This document shows positions 45,767-56,879 of a stretch of 64,000 nucleotides of DNA, piece after piece. The DNA is from Takakia lepidozioides (taxonomy: Eukaryota > Streptophyta > Takakiopsida > Takakiales > Takakiaceae). The stretch spans positions 19,468,001 through 19,532,000 of the forward strand of contig CM060733.1 in NCBI GenBank assembly GCA_030704615.1, in the 5' to 3' direction. The translations under genes and the position numbers were made by a program. Below the pieces are notes generated by a model, which saw nothing but the letters and a program-made list of their open reading frames with translations, did not search any database and was not told the DNA's origin. Position 1 is the first letter of the stretch. Every line of letters begins with the position of its first letter.

Positions 45767-48599
45767 GTACTCCTTTTCCATCTCTGCCCAAGATTTTTTT
45801 CCTGTTGGCTTTTTCCTTCTTGACCCCTCCTTGTCTGTATGGACTTAGTGGATGGCTCTCAGTTAGTTCCTTTGTAGAAAGTTCCTAGCTGTCTGTATGC
45901 CTTGTCATTTGTTGTGGGTTCTTTGGGCTACTCACTTGCACAGGTAGTGGCTGTGTAGTGTTTAGTGGTCAAGGTTATTCTAGATATCAACCTGTGTATC
46001 ACCAATTGAGCTTGAGCATGCATTCTCATGGCCATTATCGTGGTGCCTGGCATGGGTTGAAGCAGATAAACAGCCCTCGGACTCCCCGAAGCACAATAAA
46101 TGTGCCTGCACAATTCTTTAACCTCTGGATTGTCTTCCATGGCTCAACAAAGTTTCACTTCCTATGAAGATGACTGTAGTGTGATCTCAAGTCACAAATC
46201 CGCTCTGGCAGATCGCCCGACAGTACCAACTGGGATATTTTATATGTCCGTAACTCGGGCGTGGTGCAGCTTACTTTTTTTTAATTTATTCTTTATTTTC
46301 TTAAGAGCATCCAAAGTGCCGCAATTGGTGTATGGGGGCACAAGGGGGCTGAAATAAGGAACAATCGCCCTGGATGCGCCTTCAAGTGCGAGAAGAAGCT
46401 ACAGGCACTCTCTAAGTGATGGATGGCCATCACTGGAAAAAGCATGGGGGTCAGTTGCGGAACCTGGTTAAGGACACCACAGGCACACCCCTGGTCCCAG
46501 GGCCCTCAGTTGGGTTTTTTCGGCACTTCAGTGCCTGCAGTGGGAGGGTTAAGAACTTATCTGGGATCTGAAGATATGAGGAGTAAGTGTTGGTATATGC
46601 TTGTCACATACTCCATCCCTATGATGCATTCCTCTCCTAGTCGCCCTCAATGGGGAGACTGGCTGAAAGCTGAGTGGAATGTTTCATGTCCCTGATGAAT
46701 TGCTAGGTGGTATCACCAAAATGCAGTGATGCTTTGGAAACCACAATTGCTGGATGAGGGGGACTGGGGGGGCTTTGGTGTATTCTAGTGACGGTGCGGC
46801 CACAGCCAGTTGGAAAGTTTCCATGGCAAGGTTAGTTTTGTGCATGCCTTGGATTTCTCTACAGTGTCTGATTTGGTTGGCTGCAAGAATTTAATGTAGA
46901 ACAGGATGGTTTGAGGATAGCACATCTTTGATCCAATTGAATGATTTTATCGTCTTAAGAACCTCAGAAATTGGTCACTGAGATGTGGGTAAGAGTGGCC
47001 ACAATCAACTATATTTGTGGTGCAGGATAAGTAAAGTTCACCAACCGCGTGCTGGATTGCAAAGGTTTTCAGTTTCTCTGAATCTGGTCGTACTGTGTGT
47101 TTTGTTGTGTGATGCTAGTCTGTGCTTCAAGGGTACCTCTCCATGCCAACTGGCAACATGGCTCTTGATTCCGAGCCCCTTTTTAAACCACAAGCAGTTT
47201 TTGGAGTAACAGTGGTTTGGTTTGGCTGTTAATGTCTAACATAGATTTTTTGTGAAGTTTTCAACAGCTGCCAGTCGTGTAGCATTTGTTTGCAAAGTAT
47301 TTGTGTGCTGTCGTTGTTCTCTGGGCTCATTTGCATCACTAGCTGATGTCTGTATTGTCTTTAAAACTGGAGATTCATGCACCCAAAATTTGCTCTGTTC
47401 TACTTGGCCACTTTCTGTCAGACTTCGCGAGAGACTCAGTGCAAGACAATCAAAAGATGTCAGGCACACTTGCCCTAGGTGTCTAATTTCTAAACAGTTT
47501 TGCACATAAGGCCCACATCCATGTCAGTGATACCCGCACCAGGAGCAAACCATGAACAATGATACTGGGCATCTATATGGCACTTCCTTTAAGCCATACA
47601 ATGCTACCCGTGTTTAATGGGGACAGTCTGTTTCATTGAACACCTTCGGCGTTGAAAGGCCAACTCCCTCTGCCTCTGCCTGGTGTTTTGCAGCGTGCTG
47701 ACTGCTCTTTCCCTATCTATACTGAGACTGAAGGTAGGGGTGTTGGTATCTGTACAGCATTACTACTCTCTCTTTCATGTCACTCCTAAAGAGAAGATTG
47801 TTCACTTCATGTCTTTCTATAAGTCATGTTCTGAAGGTAGGGGGTGTTGGTGGGCAGTGGCTTTACTATCATGTTGTAAATACCTCAATCTGGCATTAGA
47901 AAAAGGATGAACTCCCTGAAATTTATCCCCAAGGACACTATCTACCACCCTTCAGAACATATAGGTAGGAAAGAACGCAAGTTGCTAGGTCAAAACCAGC
48001 CCGCAATTCTTATTGCGATCGGGCTGAGGGGAACAGAACGTTATGTGAGAAACAGAACGTTATGTGAGAAGACGCGCATGGTTACATTGTTCCAAAAGAG
48101 ATATGACCCTCCGACAAATCCATTGCAGACTACCGTGGGGCCGCGCCGTCTCCAGGCACGTCAGCCCTGGAAAAGTTAAATGAGGTAGCTGAAACACATC
48201 GTACAAACCAAAAACAGACCCTCCGCGTAGTTAAGGGTGCGACAGTTGCTTTGAACAATGATAAATTTCTTAGGGTGACAGGGAAAGAATGGAGAGGGGG
48301 CTCTTTTTTATGAACAGATTACAGGGTAATTGCTAATCCCCGCAGTGGAAATGGGCTCTGAAAATTTGTGGGACTCATGAATTGAATTTCCAAAACTTCT
48401 AAGCTGGTGTAAAACAGGTGTGAAACTGTAATGATATCTAAAACTGTATGATCACTGGGTGGTCTTACATGTAGGATGCACATAGTGTTGTAAAGCCCCA
48501 TATTTGCTTAGCCTAGAAATGGCCCGTTTCATCCAAAACGGCGATACACATTCATAGTATATTTTTTTGGCGTATGAAGACATTAAACCGTTACAATGA
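45767..48599. other. Downstream of MUB exon 2; no further exon found
   Basis: Expected here are the last MUB intron and exon. Several AG acceptors were tried in phase 1 without reaching a Cys-rich CaaX terminus. Short open frames show no domain. A 69-codon frame at 45958-46167 follows a possible acceptor but has no family resemblance. Confidence 0.4.
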
Positions 48600-48900
48600 T
48601 ATTTAGGTTAGGGTTAGTTTTGGCTGGTGGCTCGATCCTGGCCCTTCGTCAGATCTAGGGCTACAAGGCGGTGCCGTGGGCTTTGGCTTGTGACGCCTCG
48701 CCACGCGGCGGGCCACTACGGGTAGGGCTTTTGTATAAAGACGGCGCCCTGACACAAGGTCAGGGCGGTGTATTCGGGTGTTAGTGTATATGTGATTTCG
48801 GTGTACAAACTTTGGATGAGAGCTCCTGTGTGTTAGATCCGCCTGCTTGATCCTCCTCTCACGCATTGCCTGCTCTTTCGCTTGCCCCTTTGTTGTGTAA
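48600..48900 (+). promoter_or_regulatory. Probable LTR promoter region of element A
   Basis: TATAAAG at 48734 is followed by a perfect hairpin: CGCCCTGAC (48745-48753), five-base loop, GTCAGGGCG (48759-48767). This arrangement fits U3/R of an LTR. The LTR limits and the primer-binding site were not found. Confidence 0.35.
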
Positions 48901-50519
48901 ACTCGTTTCTTGAGAGGAAGGGAGTATATGCTTCAGGCTCGTTTTGTGGTGGAGAGAAACCGGGTAGCGTCTAGGTGTTTTTAGCATCCACTGCCCGCTC
49001 TGACAACATTGTTAGGTTGTTGAGGGATCTGCACGCTTTGATCGATGCTATCTAATCAGTCTTGTTTGATGGCGGCCAGCTCGTTGTGCTATGTTGCAGG
49101 ACGATGGCCTCGGTGTGTAGTACTAGCTGTGTAGCACGCAGAGAGGGAGAAAGCCTGTCAGTGCAAGTTGATTTGGTTTTTGAGATTGAGACTGACCCTG
49201 CCTTGACAGTAGCGACTGATCTTGCTGTCACTAACCCCTCTCGACGTGCGCTGCTTGGCATTGTTGCCTCGCCAGTGTTACCCCTGCCTGAACCCAACAC
49301 TGATGGTCCTGGTCTTGTCGTGCATTTGAATTCATCTAGCCCTAGATATGATGTTAATGTGAATTAGGCTGAGGCCTAGTCACCGAGAGATGAGAGGTCA
49401 CCCAACTCTCTAGATAGCTGTGATCCAGAGTACTATAATTTTGACAATTTCTATGATCCAGGTCCTGATTACGAGTGTCCGAGAGAACGAGAGAGAGAGT
49501 TTGAGAGGGATGTTGAGCGCTCTCAGGAGTATGATGAGTCTCTAGGAGAGTTGCTTCCGGAGGATGTGCAGTGGTTTGAAAAGTTTGAAGCATCTGTTCC
49601 CGAGGATGCTCGTCGTCTGAACAGTCATCACGAGGCGATTTTTGTGCGACCTGGGTCTAGTTCTGACTTTGGGAGAGAGAGCGCGTTGTGCCAGACCCGA
49701 GCCATCGTGGCTGTCAGGAACTCCCTACGCTTGTGGCCAGAAGTATTCAAGGCTCGTCTTCTTCATCATCGGCAGGTGGCCTGGGAAGCGCTCGGGCTCC
49801 ACTTACCTTTATCCGTCCGCCGTGAGTCGGGCCTGTGGCAGACGACCGAACAGACAGCAGGCTCTTGGCTCTCGTTGTTGCTTGAAGGCTCTGGAGCCTT
49901 GTTGTTACGAGCTCTTCGATTTCACTCCCGGGTGTGTCGTTACAAACCCACGACGGTGGACTTGGTGGATGGTCTCGTGGGAAATAGTTTGCATGTGTAG
50001 TTGTGTGGGAGTGGCTGGCGTTGGCAGTTTATGGTTCCGATTCTCATGACCTGCTCAAGCTTCTTTCTTGCTCTGTCTGGACTCCCGAAGCTTCACGGGT
50101 GCCGAGCCCAAGGCCGCGACTACTCATCCCAGCGACTTAGAGGTTCTTTCTTTTCCACGATTGTCTTTGTTTTTGCATGCCAAACACATCTGCGAGTTCT
50201 TGGTTGCGATCTGGTAGACAAAGGTTCATGTCTGGTTTGCAAGAGCCACTCGGGCCGCCTGGCAGAGGCATGCCTGATGTGAGTGGGGAATTAGACAACC
50301 TCTTGGCAGGTAGTGCCTTGATTGATGAAGTTTCCTTGGACTCTAGTAATTTTGAGGAGGACTTAGGACTGTTGCATGATAATGGTATCGTGAGGATAGA
50401 TAAGGAGGGCTCTGTTGTTTTGCCCATAGAATCGGGGGTGGCAAACCCCGCAATTTTTCCTACTCAGATTAGTGGAGCCATGGAGGTTCAAGGTAGTGAG
50501 CCCATGATGCGATTTTCCT

Positions 50520-51410
50520 GTGTTGAATGTGCATGGTGCTATTCAAGGTGGGGATATCATGATGCAAGGGCCCTCTAGTGTGTCAGCTACTCCGACTCCT
50601 GCCATCACTGGTCAATTAGTGCGGGCTCTCTCTGCTCCACAGGTTGGGGTGCCACCACACCTTGTTTCTAGCCAGTCCATGGGTATGCATGTTAGCAATA
50701 TCCCTCTTAGCGGTATAGGATCAGTGTCAATACGACCGGTGGGAGTGGCATCCACTCTTCCCATGAGTGGAATGCCGCAAACCCACTTGCAGTCGACTTA
50801 CCCTGCTGCTCAGCCAAATGTGGCAACATCTGCTCTCCCCATGGCCACGGTGGCGTCACATCTGCTAGCTTCAACTACTGCAGGATCAGCCAGCAATAAT
50901 AATATGAGTTATAATTCTGCATCTAATATTGGATATGTGCATGGTAATGCTGCTCCCATGGTTCCCTGTTGCCCTGCTCATGGGTCTGTCCTTTCTGGTC
51001 ACATCAACCATAGCCTGCCTTGTCATTTGATCCCTCAGCTGACTACTCAACCTTACCCAGAATATACCATGGGAGAAGACTTTGATAGATACCTTCAGAT
51101 GTTTGGGGTCATTGCTAGTGTCAATGGAGTGCCTGAGAATTTCAAGATGACGATCTTTAGGATGAGCATGAAGGGACCAGCTCGTGACTTACTGCATGCA
51201 GCTGTCATGGATGATCCCAGCCTCAACTGGGCAACTCTGGTGGAATGGGCAAAGACCTTGTTCAAACCTCCTGAGAGGCCTCTGGATTGCTTTACCAAGC
51301 TTTCTGCTAGGACTTACCAACCTGGGGAATCCTTGTGGAAGTATTACATGGATCTTAAATTTGATGCTGTTGAAAATATCATAGACCCGGCAGAGAGGGA
51401 TCGTATGTAA
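50520..51410 (+). pseudogene. Element A gag
   Basis: The 296-codon open stretch carries a Ser/Thr/Pro-rich N-terminus and then the retrotransposon gag fold (EDFDRYLQMFGVIASVNGVP, LVEWAKTLFKPPERPLDCF, ESLWKYYMDLKFDAVENI). It stops just before the usual end of the domain. Fragments in other frames at 49062-50578 may be the 5' part of the same gag. Confidence 0.7.
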
Positions 51411-51565
51411 GACTATGTTAGCAGAAATTAATCTTAAAATGGCAGACTTGGCTGACAGCAAATCAACGCAACATCATGCCAAGTTTCAAGCTCCAATGGG
51501 CTCAGAGCTTGGCATGTCTGCAACATCCTCACCCTATGTTCCTCCTACTATGACATACAAAGCTG

Positions 51566-51865
51566 ATGATTTTACTCTTCAATGATTGGCTAATACTATG
51601 GGAAGTCTTAGTGAGTTTGTGGCCACTCAGTTTGCTGCCATGCAGGCTCATCAATAGAGGTGGCAGCCTCAACATGGCCAAGGATCAACATGTGGTAACA
51701 ATAGGTCGAACCCAGACTGGACAAGCCTATGAGGGTAATCGTGATGCCTGTTACATTTGTGGGTCATTTGAACACTGGACGAAGCATTGTCCAGACAGAG
51801 CATGGCTACCAGAGCCGATCAAGAACAAGAAGACAACTAGTGGCTCTTCCCCTCCTTTAAACTAG
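51566..51865 (+). pseudogene. Element A gag zinc knuckle
   Basis: A CCHC knuckle, CYICGSFEHWTKHC, lies at about 51749-51790. It is the nucleic-acid-binding part of the nucleocapsid. It is separated from the gag domain by stops. Confidence 0.75.
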
Positions 51866-51960
51866 GGAGACCTCTTGGGAAGGGGGCAAGAGGTCCATCA
51901 TCTACCAACCCTACTTCTTCTGTTCCGACTCAAGCTATTTTATCTACTAACTTTAAAGCT

Positions 51961-53322
51961 TTGCATTGTCCTCTCAGTAGACAGACTGCTAGCCAGCAAA
52001 TCAGTCCCCTCATGGCCCAGTGCCATATCCACGAGCTCAGCTTTCCCTATGTGGTTGATACTGGATGCACTATATCTGCTATACCTTTAAGTGTTGTAAG
52101 AGTTCTTGGTCTTAAACTATGCCCTGCCACAGGAATTGAGGTACTAATTGCAGATGGATCCAGGTATGAGCCCTTAGGACTAGTCACTGTTCCCATCAGA
52201 ATTTATAAAAAGGAGGTTGTGGTGACCTGCATAGTTACCATTGGAGATCAATTCCTTCTAGGCCTTGACTGGATGTTTGGAGCTGGTGCCACCATCAGCT
52301 TAGCAGACTACTCCCTTCGCTTTAATAATGGAGAAGTGGAGGAAGTAGTGGTTCCCATGAAAGCGGTGAAGATCAAAGCTGGGTCTGCTACAACCGATCT
52401 GTCCAGAGTCCAGGCCCTAGAAAAGGAGGTACAGCAGAACTCTCACTCCAACCTCAATTGGAATGATTTCTACAAGTTTCAGCCTGATCTTCAACTCTTA
52501 TTATATCAGTGGCATGTTCCTGGTGCTAGGGATAGGACAGGGGTGCCCATAGTTATTCCAAAGAATTCTACTCTAATTCGTGCACCTCTCAACATCACCA
52601 TCACTGCCTTGACCCAGAAGGTGGTCAAGTCTGGTCCGGCCTTCGTTTGTCCAGCTGCTCATTTCCTAGAAGTTGAAGGATGGAGAAGACTGACTGCCCT
52701 TAAGCATTTCCTGGTGGCCATTGGTATTCTAGATAGAGGATATAGGCAAGAAGTCAAGATTATGATTGCTAATCCCGAGCGCTTCCCAGTGACTATTAAG
52801 AAGGGACAGGTTTCGGCTCGCAGCACTGCTCTACCCATTGCTGAAATACAAGAAGTACAAGCTGGCTTTGGACTTGAGGCCATTGGCATCCAACATGGCC
52901 CCTTGGATGCTGTTGCTGCTTTTGCTGCAATGGCACCACCACCTGTCCCTGATCTCAGCCCAAAAGGTAAGATAGCCCTCACCAAAGTATTATCTGAAAT
53001 TAAGATGGGCACCACTCTCTCCTCAGGTCAAAGGAGGAGAGTGGAGATGGTTATTGCAAAGAATCTAGACGTTTTCAGTTTGGGATCCATTGATTTAGGG
53101 CGCACTCCCATCCTTCAACATGACATTGTCACGGAAGGACCTCCTATTAAACAATTTGCATATCGAGAGAGTGTCAAGGAACGTGCTATAGTCCAAGAAG
53201 AAGTCCAGAAAATGCTTGATGCTGGTGTGATTAAGCCTTCAGTTTTCTTTGGGCCAGTCCAATTGTCCTGGTTGGTAAGAAAGATGGCACCACCCGCTTC
53301 TGTGTTGACTTCAGGAAACTGA
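51961..53322 (+). pseudogene. Element A protease and N-terminal reverse transcriptase
   Basis: The 453-codon stretch has the aspartic protease motif VVDTGCTISAIP near its start and FLLGLDWM further on, then the RT entry region with QEEVQKMLDAGVIKPS. The frame shifts at about 53260, just before the RT fingers motif. Confidence 0.85.
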
Positions 53323-53957
53323 ATGACATCACCAAAAAGGATGCATACCCACTACCCAAGATTAATGCGACCTTGGATCAATTGCATGGTGCTACAATTT
53401 TCTCCTCTCTTGATCTTGCATCTGGTTTTTGGGCAAGTTCCTCTTACTGAAGCAGCCAACGAAAAGACTCCTTTGTGTGTCGCATGGGCAAATACTAATA
53501 TGAGACCATGCATTTTGGTTTGTGCAATGTCACCTCTACATTCCAACGCCTCATGGACATTGTCTTGGGCAATCTTCGCTGGGAGTGTGCTTTAATCTAT
53601 GTCGATGATATCAACGTATATTTAGCCAGTTTTGATGCTCACTTAACTAATCTGCAGCGTGTTTTCAGCAAATTGCGCGCTGCAGGTCTCAAAGTAAAGC
53701 CCAAGAAGTGTGAGATGTTCATGCCTGAACTGCACTTCCTTGGTCATATTCTGTCCAAAGATGGTTTGCTTCCTGATCCTGCCAAGCTTGAGTCTGTTTG
53801 GGGCTTTCCTATCCCCAGGGATAAACATTGTATCAAATCCTTCCTTGGTCTGGCATTTTATTATAGGCGCTTCATAAATAACTTTGCCAAGCTTGCTCAC
53901 CCTCTGACCAAGGTGTTGTGCAAAGATGCCAGGTTTGAATGGACCTTCTCCCAGTAG
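53323..53957 (+). pseudogene. Element A reverse transcriptase core
   Basis: In shifting frames the strand encodes the RT fingers and palm, including FGLCNVTSTFQRLMD and the catalytic YVDD box (about 53600), then FLGHILSKDGLLPDP and the thumb. A stop at 53955-53957 (CAG to TAG type) ends the frame. Confidence 0.85.
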
Positions 53958-53984
53958 GCTGCCTTTGACACCCTTCGCAAGGCT

Positions 53985-54552
53985 TTGTGTTCAGCTCCCA
54001 TCCTGATGTTTCCCAACTTTGAGTTATCTTTTGTGCTTCAGACTGATGCATCAGATGTTGCCATCTCTGCAATCTTATGTCAAGTTGTAGAAGACAAGGA
54101 GCATGTAATAGCTTATGCATCTCGTCGTCTAGATGAAAAGAATTATTCCATATCTGATAAAGAGGGTCTAGCCCTGGTCTTTGGTGTGAAGCATTTCAGG
54201 CAATATTTACGTGGTAGAGACTGATTATCTTCCACTTAAGGCTCTTGTTAAGCCAAGGGAACTTCATGGCAGACTTGCTAGATGGGCTACGTACCTGCAG
54301 GAATTTGACATGGATATAGTCTACAAGAAGGGCAAAGAAAACACAAATGCTGATGTGCTCACACGGGTTGATCCTCCTGTCAGCAGGCCTATGCTCACCT
54401 TGGATGACCTTGTTGTTGCTGATACAGCCCCTCCTCCTGATCTTGCCCCTCTTCTCAACTTTCTTTGTGCAGAGCAACAACCTTTGGCCCTGGATTTACA
54501 TGGCATATTGGCTACTTGGGGCTGGTCTAGCCTTCTTGATGATCCTGGTTGA
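53985..54552 (+). pseudogene. Element A RNase H
   Basis: LQTDASDVAISAILCQ and YASRRLDEKNYSISDKEGLA mark the RNase H domain. A frame change at about 54215 separates it from the connection to LARWATYLQEFDMDIVYKKG. About 230 bases without domain (54553-54780) follow. Confidence 0.8.
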
Positions 54553-54828
54553 TTTGTTTGTGTGTTAGTATGTGTGGTGGATTTATCGCTTAGAGAGAAT
54601 TTCGATGGTTTGGTGGAAATTCCTTGTTGTGTTTCAGCTCTTCTCTTTCCTAGGCTCCTGAGTTCGTTGTAATTCAGCTGTTGCACTCCGGTGTGACTAT
54701 TGGCTTGAGCCTCAAGGCCTAATTTGGCTATCCATGAGTAGTAACAAATGGGGTGAAGGTATCCCTGGCTGGAGATCATAGGTGCAGGCACTCCAGACCA
54801 CCTTCTCTAAACCCATTGTCTACCTCTT

Positions 54829-55837
54829 ATGTGCAGTGCAGTCATGGATGATCAGCTACATGCTGCGCTACTTCAGCGATGCCAATCAGGGCGTTCGCCA
54901 GCTGACCTTTCCAAGTCCTTGTGTAAACAAATTCTCTATCATGTGTCTACTCACCGTTTTATGGGTGATAAGCTTTTCAAGGAGTTCACTCAAGGGGGAG
55001 TGCCATGCTATTTGGAGGTGCCACCACGGAGCCAGCTAAATGTTTTATTGGAGCGTTTCCATTGTTCCTTGTATGCAGGTCACCTTGGTATCAAGAAAAC
55101 TGTGGCTCGCATCCAAGAGGTATACTATTGGCTGGGAATTCACCGAGACATCACCGAGTTCATCTCTAAGTGTGAAGGTTGTTGTGCTAACATTGTTCTC
55201 CCTAGGGCCCGGATCTTGTATGAGTTGTAGCCTTTGCCTGTCACCCATGCTTTTGCTCGTGTTGGCATTGACTTGGTAGGACCCCTCGCACTCACATCAA
55301 AGGGTCGAAGCTACCTTTGTGTTGCTACCGACTACTTGACTAAGTGGGTGGAAGTCCGGCCTTTGCCTTCCAAGTCTAGTGATGTTGTAGCTCAGTTCTT
55401 CTTCAATGAGATCCTTATGCGGCATGGGTGTCTTCGGGAGATATTAACGGATCAGGGCAAGGAGTTTTGTAACCAGCTCCTCACGGTGATTTGCTTCAAC
55501 TTTGGTGTTAAGCATTCCACCACCGCCCCATACCATCCCCAGACCAATGGCCTCACGGAACGCTTCAACCAAACTCTTTGCCGAATGTTGGAGAAGAATG
55601 GCGCACTTACCAGGGAGTGAGATACCTTTCTTCCCCCTATTCTCTTTGTTTATCGTACCGCCGTGCATGCTAGCACCAAGAAGACTCATTTTGAGTTGTT
55701 GTATGGTCGCAAGTGTGTTTCTTCTTTGCATTCTACCCCTCTTATCTCTACTATTGTTGATCCGGTTGATCTTGAGACCTTTGTTGAGGATCTTCATGCT
55801 CGGCATGCGGTGTCTATCCATGATGCTGTTAGAGGAC
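54829..55837 (+). pseudogene. Element A integrase, cut by element B
   Basis: The zinc-binding HHCC region (ERFHCSLYAGHLGIKKTVAR, CEGCC) is followed by the DDE core: GIDLVGPLALTSKG, LTDQGKEFCNQ, TTAPYHPQTNGLTERFNQ. Stops at 55228 and 55618 interrupt it. The sequence ends at HDAVRGL, where the LTR of element B begins. Confidence 0.85.
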
Positions 55838-56850
55838 TGTCGGGGACTTAGACACTTATACGGGATCTGTAGGGTACCCTTAATTTTTGCACAGACTGAG
55901 ACCAACAGGAGCCTTAGGGGTGACAGCAGCGCACTGTAGAGGGGGGTTACACAGCCCGTCACAGCCGTCACAGTCGTCACAGCAGACACAGCCGACACAG
56001 CCGACACAGCCGACACAGCCCGGCACAGCCGACACAGCCCGTCACAGTCGACACAGCCCGGCACAGCCAACACAGCCCGTCACAATCGTCACAGCCAACA
56101 CAGCCAACACAGCCCGTCACAGTCGTCACAGCAGACACAGCCGACACAGCCGACACAGCCACACAGCCAGTCACAGCCCGTCACAGTTTCACACAGCCAG
56201 TCACAGCTTGACACAGCTGTCACAATCATAGGGAACAAAGAGTAGGACAGGGAACGACTGTGGGGAACAACACCTGCGAAGGGAACATGTTAGTTCACAG
56301 ACACGGTTAGTGAGGGAAACGGTTAGAACCGCGGATAGGAAGATAAAGGGAGAAACGGGGAATGAAGGGACATCATTCGGAGGAGGACTTCTTGGTGATA
56401 GATGATTGGGAGGAGATCGGGTAGAGATGAGGAACGGAAGTGAAGATAGAGAGATGATGAGTAGATGCTTGATATAGGCAAGGCTGTAATGATATTGTAG
56501 AGCAGATTAGAGACACAATGGCTTTGGCCTGATACCTGATAAATCATAATCGGATACTTTTACGATACAATCACACTGTGTAGAGAGATCTGAGTGAAGC
56601 TGTGAAATGAATGGATGAGCTGATGGAATCCAATAGATTGATAAAGCAAACTGATACTTAATTATCAATGGTAAGATAGCTAACATGAATACCAAAAGGA
56701 AAACAAATAGGAAATACCCCCATGATACACTAGCTGTAGGTCATGACTGATTGTTCTGCGCGGGCTGAGTACTTAGAGATTTCCAACTCTTCTATCTTGG
56801 AGTTTCCGCCTCGAATAGCGAAGGGATGGGTGAGTAAAAGCCGCGCGACA
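55838..56850 (+). repeat. 5' long terminal repeat of element B
   Basis: It starts TGTCGGGGACTTAGACAC exactly where the integrase frame of element A breaks off, and ends GCGCGACA two bases before the primer-binding site. It is 1013 bp with the usual TG...CA ends. Confidence 0.7.
55946..56222. repeat. CACAGCC tandem array inside the LTR
   Basis: Units of 9-10 bp (CACAGCCGA, CACAGCCCGT and variants) recur about 25 times. Because the period is often 9, the array is open in some frames but is surely not a gene. Confidence 0.85.
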
Positions 56851-56852
56851 TT

Positions 56853-56870
56853 TGGCGACCATACTGGGGA
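56853..56870 (+). promoter_or_regulatory. Primer-binding site of element B
   Basis: TGGCGACCATACTGGGGA lies two bases behind the LTR. It resembles the TGGCGCC-type site complementary to the 3' end of plant tRNA-Asp. Confidence 0.6.
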
Positions 56871-56879
56871 CCTGGGACA

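Larger units (their letters stand above)
48600..55837 (+). mobile_element. Ty3/gypsy retrotransposon A, interrupted and decayed
   Basis: Domain order gag - protease - reverse transcriptase - RNase H - integrase marks a Ty3/gypsy (Metaviridae-type) element. Several stops and frame changes break gag and pol. The integrase is cut at 55837 by the LTR start of element B; the 3' part of A should continue beyond B, outside the window. Confidence 0.85.

Noticed and set aside
55887-56231. Thr/Gln/Pro-rich protein gene
   Set aside because: Open only because the 9-10 bp CACAGCC array lacks stops; it lies in the LTR of element B.
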